From the NCBI GenBank assembly GCA_937885575.1, contig CALABO010000004.1, positions 1 to 45,012 of the forward strand: a DNA stretch of 45,012 nucleotides, read 5' to 3'. The stretch's first letter is position 1, and every line of letters starts with the position of its first letter. The notes beneath the pieces are model-generated. The model was not told where the DNA came from, made no database searches, and saw only the letters and a program-made list of their open reading frames with translations. Source of the stretch: an uncultured Pseudomonadota bacterium. GTDB lineage: Bacteria > Pseudomonadota > Alphaproteobacteria > Rs-D84. The position numbers and the translations under genes were made by a program. Of this stretch, positions 22,601-31,175 are shown piece by piece.

Positions 22601-24250
22601 ATGAAAAAAACCAATTGTTTGTTTACACTGTGGGTCGCGGCGTTATGCGCCGGCACGCACGCGTACGCGGTTGGCACGGCACCGGCGATACTGTCAAACT
22701 ATGGCGAAATTCAATCTGTAAAGAATTATTCATCCAATCCATTTTGGAATAAAAACAGCCCATATAACCAAAACTTTCCAAAGCCAATTTATGCCACCGG
22801 TGCGGATTTGAATACCGGTGATTGTAATCGCGTGGTGGAAAATTTGGTCACATCATATTGCGCCGAACATAATTATTGTCGGAACTTACGTATATCAGAT
22901 GTTCGCCCAACAATAATGGTGCAACTATCGCAATTACCGGGACATAATTTTGCAACATCTTGCGGTGGATATATCGATTCCGCGTTCGACAAATTTCAAA
23001 AAGAATACGGCAATGTGTCCACGGTGAATTTGCCAAAACCGGCATCGCAACCAACAAACATTGAAATTACAAATCCGTTTGCACCAAAACAAACGGCGGC
23101 ACAAAAGGCTGTTGCCGACCGCACCACGGAACTTGAAAAATTACAGTCAATAACAACGCCCACCGCCGGTGTGCACGCGGAATATTTCCCAAAAACAACG
23201 GCGGATTTATCGTTCACCGACCGCCTTGCTAACACCGCCGCTGGATACGAACAATATAAAGATATGCCGTCATACAAAAAACCAAATTTTCTTGGCGAAG
23301 ACGAGGCATTTTTTGAACGACTAAAGAATCAAAATTTCGAAGAATACTGCAACCGCCGCCCAGAAAACGCAGAATGCGTAAAGTGGTATTGTGAACAACA
23401 CCCAGATGACGAAAAGTGTAAGAAAACCACACCGGCCCAACAAACCGATCCAAATCAGGTGGTCATTCCACCAACCGGTTGCCCGGAAATCGCCGACCAA
23501 CGTGACCCAAAAACATGCCAATGTTATAAATCTGATTTTATGGACTCGGCTGATTGCAAATGCCGCGGCGAATCAAAATGGGACGCATCCAAAAAGAAAT
23601 GCGTATGTCCAATAACGGACACTTCTAATTTAAGCATCAACGAATGGGGTTACACCACAACAATGTGTGATTGCCGCTATAACCAAATACATAACAAATA
23701 CAACCCCGCCAAAGGCATGTGCGAAGAAGACACTACGACACCACCAGATAACAAAAAATACGTTATCATGCAATGTCGATCCAAAAACTCCACAATGCCC
23801 AACGTTGGTATGGTTTTCGACAAAGGGACAAATTTTCATAGCAGCCCATTTGATTGTGCTAACAATGATAGTAACGAAAATTTATTAAAGGCGTGTTTTA
23901 CAGCGTGTGTTGCATGTAATAGATCTGGACTATTAAACACAGGTTTTTTAAATACAGCAACAGGTCTTGATTTCTGTACGGGTTGGAGTCCAAGTTGTGG
24001 CGATGGGAACCTAGCAAATATATACACATTTAATGAAAATACTCACACAAAGGTTATACCAACCAAACAATACACAACCAGTGAAAAAAATAACATTGTT
24101 GCAAAAATTAATGCTAACAAAAATTCTACTTACTGTTGCGACCCGAAACGTAATTGGTGGATTTATGCATTCGAAATAAATGCGGATGGCGATTATGTCG
24201 TAACAGATCGAATAAAACTTAACTCAAGCGGTTGCACATCATCTCATTAA
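22601..24250 (+). CDS. Exported Cys-rich protein of unknown function
   Basis: This 549-residue protein has a signal peptide (MKKTNCLFTLWVAALCAGTHAYA). An N-terminal domain (24-150) contains CNRVVENLVTSYCAEHNYC. A Pro/Thr-rich middle follows, then a Cys-rich part from about 245 with C.C units (CQCYKSDF, CKCRGESKWDASKKKCVCP) like those of the protein at 14731. The last 165 residues use more AT-rich codons than the first part. It sits 25 bases after the prepilin peptidase and just before another exported-protein gene. No known family. Confidence 0.7.
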   Translation: MKKTNCLFTLWVAALCAGTHAYAVGTAPAILSNYGEIQSVKNYSSNPFWNKNSPYNQNFPKPIYATGADLNTGDCNRVVENLVTSYCAEHNYCRNLRISDVRPTIMVQLSQLPGHNFATSCGGYIDSAFDKFQKEYGNVSTVNLPKPASQPTNIEITNPFAPKQTAAQKAVADRTTELEKLQSITTPTAGVHAEYFPKTTADLSFTDRLANTAAGYEQYKDMPSYKKPNFLGEDEAFFERLKNQNFEEYCNRRPENAECVKWYCEQHPDDEKCKKTTPAQQTDPNQVVIPPTGCPEIADQRDPKTCQCYKSDFMDSADCKCRGESKWDASKKKCVCPITDTSNLSINEWGYTTTMCDCRYNQIHNKYNPAKGMCEEDTTTPPDNKKYVIMQCRSKNSTMPNVGMVFDKGTNFHSSPFDCANNDSNENLLKACFTACVACNRSGLLNTGFLNTATGLDFCTGWSPSCGDGNLANIYTFNENTHTKVIPTKQYTTSEKNNIVAKINANKNSTYCCDPKRNWWIYAFEINADGDYVVTDRIKLNSSGCTSSH

Positions 24251-24306
24251 TTTGTTACACATCTTGTAATGATGAAAACGAGACGCAATTATAATATAGA
24301 AAAAAT

Positions 24307-26217
24307 ATGAATATATTAAAATCTTTTTTCTTCTTTCTCCTCCCCCTTTCTGCGTTTGCGGCGGGCGGCGGGGTTACACAGACCACCGAATTGCTGAACG
24401 CGAATGCGCCGGCAAATACGACATGTGTGCGTAATGCCTTTGTGAACGCGCTTTATGAAAATGCGGATAAAATTGATGAAAACGCACCGGAATCCGCGGT
24501 TAAACAATGGATTTATGACACAATTCAATCCGCGGAAACATTGGGCGAGGTTTTGGCATGTCCCGAAATTATCGATGCGGATGAAAATGAAACGATTCGT
24601 TTTTTGCCGATACAATATACCTTTCCAAACGGCCGCGAAATTGTTGTAAATTATGAAACACAACCCAAGGTTTTGGAACAACGTTTTATGTTAGCGACCA
24701 AAACGGAACTGCCGACAACTGATCCGAATCCGGAAATTTCTGAATTCGACGAAACTGCAACATGGACAAACACCGAACCCGCATGGTATGGAATTATGGT
24801 CGTTCAATCCGGCGCATTGGACAACTTTGTCGGCCCCGATAAAAACAATACTGTTTCGATGGAATACATTGATAAAAACATCAATGCCCTTTACCCGCGC
24901 GACATGGACGGCATGTGTTCAACCCGTTCCGGTATGACCGCGAAGATGCGGGAATCCATGGTGCATCGGGTTATGCACGAACACACCGCAAAGCATGACG
25001 ACGATAAAAATAATTATTATATCGCCGGCGACATAAATTTGCGTTGGATATCGTTTGCGGAAATCGCATTGGATATCGCATTGACGGTCGTCAGTTTCGG
25101 TGCCACCGCATACGCCGAAGGCGCCGTAAAAATGGCGCGCGCAACAAAGATTATCGGCAAAATCGGCAAGAATATGAAAGCCCTTACGAAAATCGAAAAT
25201 GTTCAAAAATATATTCGTGAATCACTGAAAGTTGCGCGGTTAACCAAAGAAATCGACAACATGAACGACATGGCAAAAACAATTCGCACAATTGACAACC
25301 TTGAAAAGGCGTTGGCAAAAACAACCAAGGGTTCCGCAAAATATGAAAAACTTGCTAAACAATTAGACGCCGCCCGAAAATTAAAGGCCAACAATATGTG
25401 GAAACTGGGGCGCGCGGGCGATGGCGTTGATAAAGTCGAAGACCTTGAAAAATTTGAAAAAATGATAGCAGAAAACCGCAAACTGATTGGTGAAACCGAA
25501 AAAACAATGTCCGACATGGCGCGCGCCGATAAAAATGTTGCGGAATATGTGAAACAATTTGATGAACTTAAAAAAGTGACAAAATATGTGCGTGAACTTA
25601 AAACATTCAAAAAGGCCCGCACCGGAAATATGGTAAGTCGCGCATGGCAAGGATTAAAAAACACCGGAAAAAGCATAAAGACCGCAAACACCGGTGGCAA
25701 AATGCTTGATAACGCCGCCAAGGTCGCCCGCCAAGGCGCAAAATCGGGCAGGGCGCGCGATTGGCTGTTTCATTCAACAATGCGTAACGCCGGCCGCGTC
25801 GCAAAAATCGGCGAAGAATTTGCCGTGTTGCATTTCGTGCTTGGGATTCTTGGCGATTTTTATGATTGGACCAACACTGAAAACGATGAATTCACAAACG
25901 GAATAAATATGAAGCCGCTGTTGCTGCTGTCCGCCGACGATATCGAAGGCCAAGATAATATCGTGAACTATGGCATGTGGCTAATGTGGTCGGGCGATTC
26001 GGCGGTTGCCGAAGACGATGATGCCGCGTATTTGCAAGCGATGGATTTCGCACAAAAATTTTATCAAGACCTGGTCGAAACCCAGGAATCTGAAAACCGC
26101 CACGCGTGCGATGTTGATATCTATGTCGTTCGCCCAATTATCCGCAACCCCGGCCGCGAAAGCCAATCGCTGTATTGGTTATTTATGAATGATATTCCTT
26201 GGTCAACGGCAAGATAA
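24307..26217 (+). CDS. Exported helical protein of unknown function
   Basis: This 636-residue protein has a signal peptide (MNILKSFFFFLLPLSAFAAG). The N-terminal domain contains paired Cys (TTCVRNAF, LACPEI). A hydrophobic segment FAEIALDIALTVVSFGATA occurs near 250. From about 265 to 500 it is strongly basic and helical, probably coiled coil, with repeated Lys/Asp-rich heptads (EKLAKQLDAARKLK). The C-terminal part includes VLHFVLGILGDFYDW and an acidic end. No recognised domain. TATAAT (24290-24295) gives a leader of only about 5 bases. Membrane perturbation or scaffolding are both speculative. Confidence 0.7.
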   Translation: MNILKSFFFFLLPLSAFAAGGGVTQTTELLNANAPANTTCVRNAFVNALYENADKIDENAPESAVKQWIYDTIQSAETLGEVLACPEIIDADENETIRFLPIQYTFPNGREIVVNYETQPKVLEQRFMLATKTELPTTDPNPEISEFDETATWTNTEPAWYGIMVVQSGALDNFVGPDKNNTVSMEYIDKNINALYPRDMDGMCSTRSGMTAKMRESMVHRVMHEHTAKHDDDKNNYYIAGDINLRWISFAEIALDIALTVVSFGATAYAEGAVKMARATKIIGKIGKNMKALTKIENVQKYIRESLKVARLTKEIDNMNDMAKTIRTIDNLEKALAKTTKGSAKYEKLAKQLDAARKLKANNMWKLGRAGDGVDKVEDLEKFEKMIAENRKLIGETEKTMSDMARADKNVAEYVKQFDELKKVTKYVRELKTFKKARTGNMVSRAWQGLKNTGKSIKTANTGGKMLDNAAKVARQGAKSGRARDWLFHSTMRNAGRVAKIGEEFAVLHFVLGILGDFYDWTNTENDEFTNGINMKPLLLLSADDIEGQDNIVNYGMWLMWSGDSAVAEDDDAAYLQAMDFAQKFYQDLVETQESENRHACDVDIYVVRPIIRNPGRESQSLYWLFMNDIPWSTAR

Positions 26218-26351
26218 AAAAATCTAACATTCCATTTTGACTAGATAATTACGCACGAAGTATGGGAAAATTTGCATAACATCAAAAAAACTTATTGCGT
26301 TTTTTATCACTTTTGTTTAGCATAAGCATGTGGATGCAAAAGGAGGCCAAA

Positions 26352-26669
26352 ATGAAAAAAATCATCATTAGTTTTGTCATCATATTATCTACCGCAATTT
26401 CCGCCCACGCGTACCAGGTTTTATCTTCACGTGAACTGGGCAAGGGCGACGCGCGTAATCAAAATGTTGTCGTCAAATGCACAACTGAAATGGGGAAAAT
26501 ATCGAATCAAACATGTTCACTGCGCCGGTATGTAAAATGCAACGGCACCGGCATCAAGAAAAAATGCAGTGGGTGGCAGGGCTGGCGCGATTTGCGCAAC
26601 CCGGAAAAACAATTTTCTGATTGGAAAACCGCCGCAAATGAATGTTGCCGGACGATGGGATTGCGATAA
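26352..26669 (+). CDS. Small exported Cys-rich protein
   Basis: The ATG at 26352 has a perfect AGGAGG 5 bases upstream; the longer frame from 26295 is rejected. It encodes 105 residues: signal peptide MKKIIISFVIILSTAISAHA, then a mature domain with six Cys (VKCTTEM, QTCSLRRYVKCNG, KKKCSG, ECCRTMG) suited to disulfides, and a basic surface. Function unknown. Confidence 0.75.
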   Translation: MKKIIISFVIILSTAISAHAYQVLSSRELGKGDARNQNVVVKCTTEMGKISNQTCSLRRYVKCNGTGIKKKCSGWQGWRDLRNPEKQFSDWKTAANECCRTMGLR

Positions 26670-26685
26670 AAAAACGAAACAATAT

Positions 26686-26720
26686 AAAAAAAATCATCGC
26701 GCACTTTCGTGCGCGATGAT
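26686..26720 (-). terminator. Terminator of the tRNA cluster, shared with the gene at 26352
   Basis: ATCATCGCGCAC, loop TTTC, GTGCGCGATGAT: a perfect 12-bp stem. On the minus strand it is followed by TTTTTTTT, ideal for the tRNA operon. Confidence 0.9.
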
Positions 26721-26726
26721 AACTTT

Positions 26727-26803
26727 TGGTGGATGAGACTGGACTCGAACCAGCGACCCCCACGATGTGAACGTGATGCTCTAACCAACTGAGCTACTCA
26801 TCC
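26727..26803 (-). tRNA. tRNA-Val (anticodon CAC)
   Basis: A minus-strand cloverleaf of 77 bases: acceptor GGATGAG/CTCATCC, discriminator A, encoded CCA, anticodon loop TTCACAT giving CAC, and T loop GGTTCGAGTCC. Last gene of a four-tRNA cluster. Confidence 0.94.
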
Positions 26804-26807
26804 AAAG

Positions 26808-26894
26808 TGGTGGGGATAGTGGGACTTGAACCCACACGGTCGCAATGACCAAAGGATTTTAAGTCCTCAGCGTCTACCATTCCGCCATATCCCC
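26808..26894 (-). tRNA. tRNA-Leu (anticodon TAA)
   Basis: An 87-base tRNA with a long variable arm: acceptor GGGGATA/TATCCCC, encoded CCA, anticodon loop CTTAAAA giving TAA, and T arm GTGGGTTCAAGTCCCAC. Confidence 0.94.
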
Positions 26895-26948
26895 GGACCA
26901 TTGATTTTAATCATGCGGCGCCGGGCGCCGCGCGATAACAAAAATTGG

Positions 26949-27024
26949 TGGTGGAGCTGATGGGACTCAAACCCACGACCTCTACGATGCGAACGTAGCG
27001 CTCTATCAACTGAGCTACAACCCC
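26949..27024 (-). tRNA. tRNA-Ala (anticodon CGC)
   Basis: A 76-base tRNA with acceptor GGGGTTG/CAGCTCC. It has the G3-U70 wobble that identifies alanine tRNAs, anticodon loop TTCGCAT giving CGC, and encoded CCA. Confidence 0.94.
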
Positions 27025-27040
27025 AAAACTCTCAAACTCG

Positions 27041-27125
27041 TGGTGGGCATAAGAAGACTCGAACTTCCAAGGGTCGCCCCACTAGTACCTGAAACTAGCG
27101 CGTCTACCAGTTCCGCCATATGCCC
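27041..27125 (-). tRNA. tRNA-Leu (anticodon CAG)
   Basis: An 85-base class II tRNA: acceptor GGGCATA/TATGCCC, anticodon stem CTAGT/ACTAG around TTCAGGT giving CAG, and encoded CCA. First gene of the cluster. Confidence 0.94.
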
Positions 27126-27137
27126 AATCGCGCCCAC

Positions 27138-27166
27138 ACTATACACCACTTTTGCGCACTTTGCAA
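27138..27166 (-). promoter_or_regulatory. Predicted promoter of the four-tRNA cluster
   Basis: Minus-strand TTGCAA (27166-27161), a 17-base spacer and TATAGT (27143-27138). A GC-rich stretch follows the -10, as at stringently controlled promoters; that regulation is inference. Confidence 0.65.
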
Positions 27167-27178
27167 CAAGAAAATGAA

Positions 27179-27276
27179 AAAGTGTAAGTGGTAAGTGTTA
27201 GTAATTTCTGGAATAAACCCATAATCACGAAATGATTCCAGATACTACTAACCACTAGCACTCCCCACTTACACTT
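27179..27276 (+). repeat. Composite inverted-repeat element E3 with TTAGTG-type arms
   Basis: Left arm AGTGTAAGTGGTAAGTGTTAG (27181-27201), central TCTGGAAT...ATTCCAGA (27207-27242), and right arm CTACTAACCACTAGCACT to ACACTTACT (27244-27279). Unlike E1 and E2 it lacks the double hairpin. It ends immediately before the -35 of the gene at 27320. Confidence 0.6.
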
Positions 27277-27280
27277 ACTC

Positions 27281-27309
27281 TTGACCCAATTTTGGATTTT
27301 TGATAAAAT
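27281..27309 (+). promoter_or_regulatory. Predicted promoter of the large exported protein at 27320
   Basis: TTGACC (27281-27286), a 17-base spacer and TAAAAT (27304-27309). Transcription would begin close to the ATG, leaving a very short leader. Confidence 0.6.
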
Positions 27310-27319
27310 TGTCGCAGAG

Positions 27320-29944
27320 ATGAATAAAATTCTGATTTTGTGCGCAATAATTGGGCTTGTTCCCGGCGCGCCCGCGTATTCCGCGGTGCGTGACGCTTCG
27401 TCAGTTGCACGCACAACCGGCACAGCCACCGCACGTACTACCGCCACACCACGCACAACCGCACCACAAAATTCCGCACCAAACGCACGCGCCACACGCA
27501 ATACCACCGCACGCGCCGGCACACTTGGTGTAAATGGCGCACCACGCACCGCGCGCAATACCCGAACCCGCGTCATTAGCACCGAAACCCAAACAAACCC
27601 GCGACGCACGGTACAAATAGGTCGTGCCACAATCGCCGGCACCCCAAGTGCCGATATTATGGAAACCCGCACCGGTGCGGAATACGCGCGTTGCAAAACC
27701 GCATACTTTCAATGCATGGACCAATTTTGCCAATTAAAAAATGACGACTATCGACGCTGCTCGTGCAGTTCGCGAATTTACGATTTAATGTCCACGCGCC
27801 AAAATATAATCGACACAAATAACAAAATCACAGAATTCACCGAAAATCTTGATGCGGTCGGCCTTAGCGCGGCCCAGGCAACGGCGATGCACACCGCGTC
27901 CGACGGCGAAAACGCGCTTGCCGCGGACACATCCGCGTCCAAGGCATTACTTACCGCCATCATGAATTCCATACGCGGCGGTGACACAACCGTCGGTGGT
28001 GCAATGTCCGATTTGAACAGTATAAACCTGTCGTTCGACACGGTGAATATGTTTGGCCTTACCGACACAGCCCAGGTTATCGCATCATACAACGGCACGG
28101 AACTTTATAACGCGGTCTATCCATCGTGCCGCAATATTGTCGCCACCGATTGCAACAATGCATCACTGCAACGCGCGGTGACGGCATACCTTATGGCCAT
28201 TGAACAAGATTGCAATACCGTGCAAACCGCACTTGAATCAAAACAAAAAGATTTACGCGCCGCCGTGCGCGAAAGCGGGGCGATGTTGGACCTTGCACGC
28301 ATTGAAAACCGCAACAAACACAATTCGGATAATATGGCAACCTGTATCGGGAATGTAGAGGCCGCCGTCCTTAGCGAGGAAGTTTGCGGTGCAAATTACC
28401 ATAAATGTCTTGATAACGGCGAATTCATTGATGTGACGACCGGCGCGCCAATTGCCGGCGTGGCACGATTCTATGAATTGCAAGACATATTAAAATTCAA
28501 CCCGAACAAAGATAATATCGATCAAAAATTGGCACAAAATCCCGACAATCGTAATTTTGTTAAAAACTTTGAAAGCAAAACAAAAAAATTTGCGGAACCC
28601 GCACTTGATAAATGCACCGAAATCGCGGATACGGTTTGGGCGGAATACCTGGACAAGGCACTGCTTGATATATACTATGCCCAAAAGTCCAAGGTTCAAA
28701 CGATTAAAACCGGGTGTCTTGATTTAATATCGCAATGCTATGCGGATCGCGAAACGGCGATAACCGCGGCAATGGCGGAACTTATCGACGGGACAACCGA
28801 AATATCACTTTTGCCGGATAAAATCGTCCTTACCCGCGAAATGTGCGGTAATTATATTGATTCTTGCAACAATATGTTTGATAACACCAATATAATTGCG
28901 GAATATGTTGACCACCAAACCGATACCGATACAACCGCCGCGTGTCGCGCCGTGGTGCAACAATGCTTTGACAGTTTCGGCGGTGCGAACTATGAAAACT
29001 TTTATTATCCCGGCAGTGGCCTGTTTCAGTCAGGCGTGGTTGATGATTTAGTATCAAACCACAATACCCCGGAAACGGGAAAACGCATATCGGCACTTGA
29101 TTGGTTCACGCTTTATGAATATGACGTAACCGGCGAACGAAAACCGGGCTATGTTTCCAAATGCGCACAACGCATTGCCGAAATCCCAAGTTGCGCCGAC
29201 AAGGTTGAATTGGTGTTCGGCGGCCTGGATGCAATAATTGCAGATCGCGGCATGGATGGATATGGGCAATATATATATACCAAACCCACACATTCCGGGC
29301 TTGATGCATACGGATATGGTTGGGCAAAACTGGATGATGGTATAACCACAATTCCGTGGGATGCCCCAAATTATAAATTCAAAAATCGTCGCCTGCGCCC
29401 GACCGGTGTTGCGACCGAGGTTTATAACCAGATTATCGACAACCTGATTACCCAATGCATGAACGTCGAAGGCAAATTCATTGAAGCACAGTTTGTGGAT
29501 CATGACTTTTATAACAATCCCTATCATCTTTGTAACATAATATGGCCAGATAATTTGCTTGATTTATTAAATAATCACTATGGTATATTATCTAATCATA
29601 AAGAAAACATATGTATTAAAGATTATGAATTACAAATAGACACAAATGCGTGGGGCATATGTTCATGTTGGGAAAATGGGGGCAGACGTAGTAAAAACGG
29701 TCTTATTAACAAATGTTCCCCTGTCATAGCACTTGACGATAACGATCCGGACGACGCCCCTTGTGCTGAATCACCAATAACTGCTTTATGTTCAGACAAC
29801 AGACCGTGCAATCCTAGCAGTATCGCATTTGACGAATATTGCACATCAACAGTAAATAGTACCACAAATCAGGTCTGCCCAATGGGAACCCAAAATTCAA
29901 ACTGCACCGTTCCAGACGGCGTACCCGCCGGCATTACGCAATAA
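27320..29944 (+). CDS. Large exported protein with Arg/Thr-rich N-terminal region
   Basis: The ATG at 27320 begins a signal peptide (MNKILILCAIIGLVPGAPAYSA); the frame upstream of it covers the promoter. It encodes 874 residues. Residues 23-105 are low-complexity Arg/Thr/Ala-rich (TTGTATARTTATPRTTAP) and strongly basic. A helical, Cys-containing body follows with pairs such as CMDQFCQLK, CSCSS, CRNIVATDC and CNNMF, and little sign of membrane segments. From about 735 the composition becomes more AT-rich and the protein ends in a Cys-rich tail (CSCWENGG). No family recognised. Probably wall- or surface-associated. Confidence 0.7.
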   Translation: MNKILILCAIIGLVPGAPAYSAVRDASSVARTTGTATARTTATPRTTAPQNSAPNARATRNTTARAGTLGVNGAPRTARNTRTRVISTETQTNPRRTVQIGRATIAGTPSADIMETRTGAEYARCKTAYFQCMDQFCQLKNDDYRRCSCSSRIYDLMSTRQNIIDTNNKITEFTENLDAVGLSAAQATAMHTASDGENALAADTSASKALLTAIMNSIRGGDTTVGGAMSDLNSINLSFDTVNMFGLTDTAQVIASYNGTELYNAVYPSCRNIVATDCNNASLQRAVTAYLMAIEQDCNTVQTALESKQKDLRAAVRESGAMLDLARIENRNKHNSDNMATCIGNVEAAVLSEEVCGANYHKCLDNGEFIDVTTGAPIAGVARFYELQDILKFNPNKDNIDQKLAQNPDNRNFVKNFESKTKKFAEPALDKCTEIADTVWAEYLDKALLDIYYAQKSKVQTIKTGCLDLISQCYADRETAITAAMAELIDGTTEISLLPDKIVLTREMCGNYIDSCNNMFDNTNIIAEYVDHQTDTDTTAACRAVVQQCFDSFGGANYENFYYPGSGLFQSGVVDDLVSNHNTPETGKRISALDWFTLYEYDVTGERKPGYVSKCAQRIAEIPSCADKVELVFGGLDAIIADRGMDGYGQYIYTKPTHSGLDAYGYGWAKLDDGITTIPWDAPNYKFKNRRLRPTGVATEVYNQIIDNLITQCMNVEGKFIEAQFVDHDFYNNPYHLCNIIWPDNLLDLLNNHYGILSNHKENICIKDYELQIDTNAWGICSCWENGGRRSKNGLINKCSPVIALDDNDPDDAPCAESPITALCSDNRPCNPSSIAFDEYCTSTVNSTTNQVCPMGTQNSNCTVPDGVPAGITQ

Positions 29945-29979
29945 AAACCGACGCATCCACCGATTTTACAAACACCAAG

Positions 29980-30060
29980 CCAGGGCAAAGCCCTGGCGCA
30001 GTCTCGGCGTAGCGAATTCGTCACCGCAAGCGGTGACGTGATGAAAGCGAAGACGGATGG
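29980..30060. repeat. Double-hairpin repeat overlapping the 3' end of lpxB
   Basis: CCAGGGC/GCCCTGG (29980-29996) and GTCACCGC/GCGGTGAC (30020-30037). The latter contains the lpxB stop codon. It may also terminate both convergent genes, although T tracts are lacking. Confidence 0.5.
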
Positions 30061-31175
30061 CCATTTACACTTTCCGCTATTATTTTACTTGCCGCGCCTT
30101 CGGGACGAACCCACATATTATCCGCCGCACGCAATTCGGAAATAATCTTTTCACGTGCGCCCGGGACGGTCATTTTATCGAACGCATGCACGATATTTTT
30201 TGCCGTTGCTTTTTCGCCCAAAAATTCCGGGTACACCGTGCGATTTAACAAGATATTTACCAGCGACGCCCATCGCACACGTATCAGCAAATGTCCAATC
30301 CATGTCGTGACCCTGTTCATTTTATAAACCACAATCGCCGGCACATGCAACATGGCAAGTTCCGCGGACACCGTTCCACTTGCCACCACCGCAACATATG
30401 TCCGCCGATAAAGGTCATATCGCGCCGCCGCCGGTATGATTTCAGGCCGAACATTCCAATTTGCCACCACCGATTTCACATATTCCGCGGTTGTTTCGAC
30501 AACCGGAATCGCAAATTTATATTCGCCTGCATTTGGGATTTTTTCGATAAATTCACGAAATACCGGCAATAAACGTTTGACTTCGCCCATGCGACTTCCG
30601 GGAACCAGGGTTATAATTTTTTCATCCGCCGCACGTGGTTTATCGCCCCCAATCAGCCCTTCGGCAATTGGATGCCCAACCGCAATCGTATCCAAACCAT
30701 ATTTGGTGAAATATGGCACTTCGAAATCAAAAAACGCATACAGTTTATCAAAAATCCGCGCATATTTTTTCGCACGCCCCGGACGCCAGGCCCAAACCTG
30801 GGGCGCGACAACATGATGAAACCGCAGGCCCCGCGCAATCATTTCGCGTGCATGCGCACTTTTGCGCAATTTTTTTATCACCGAACGCGCAAAGCCCGGC
30901 GAATCAATTGTTAAAACAACATCCGGTGCATATTTAATAATCGCATCGACGGTCTGATTTATACGCCGCGAAAGTGTGCGCGCGTGCGCCAAAACCTCTA
31001 TAACACCCATAACCGACAAGTCAGACATTGGGAAAATGGATTTCAATCCACACGCCGTCATTTCCGCACCACCAATACCGGCAAATTCCGCGTTACGCAT
31101 TTGTCGCATTATGCGCGCCCCCAATGCATCACCCGACACTTCGCCCGCAATGATAAAGATTTTTTTATTCGGCAT
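30021..31175 (-). CDS. lpxB: Lipid-A-disaccharide synthase
   Basis: The ATG at 31175 gives 384 residues and overlaps the lpxA end by 11 bases; a TTG at 31190 is less likely. Motifs are IIAGEVSGDALG (near the N-terminus), VAPQVWAWRPGRAKK, GHPIAEGL, LVPGSRMGEVKRLLP and ASGTVSAELAML. It condenses UDP-diacylglucosamine with lipid X, releasing UDP, at the inner membrane. The last 13 or so residues (GHPSSLSSRHRLR) are encoded by the adjacent repeat and look like an extension. Confidence 0.95.
   Translation of the reverse strand: MPNKKIFIIAGEVSGDALGARIMRQMRNAEFAGIGGAEMTACGLKSIFPMSDLSVMGVIEVLAHARTLSRRINQTVDAIIKYAPDVVLTIDSPGFARSVIKKLRKSAHAREMIARGLRFHHVVAPQVWAWRPGRAKKYARIFDKLYAFFDFEVPYFTKYGLDTIAVGHPIAEGLIGGDKPRAADEKIITLVPGSRMGEVKRLLPVFREFIEKIPNAGEYKFAIPVVETTAEYVKSVVANWNVRPEIIPAAARYDLYRRTYVAVVASGTVSAELAMLHVPAIVVYKMNRVTTWIGHLLIRVRWASLVNILLNRTVYPEFLGEKATAKNIVHAFDKMTVPGAREKIISELRAADNMWVRPEGAASKIIAESVNGHPSSLSSRHRLR

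Noticed and set aside
27139..27696. 185-codon minus-strand Val/Arg-rich frame
   Set aside because: Antisense to the Arg/Thr-rich region, crosses the tRNA promoter, and arises from repetitive CGC/GCA codons.
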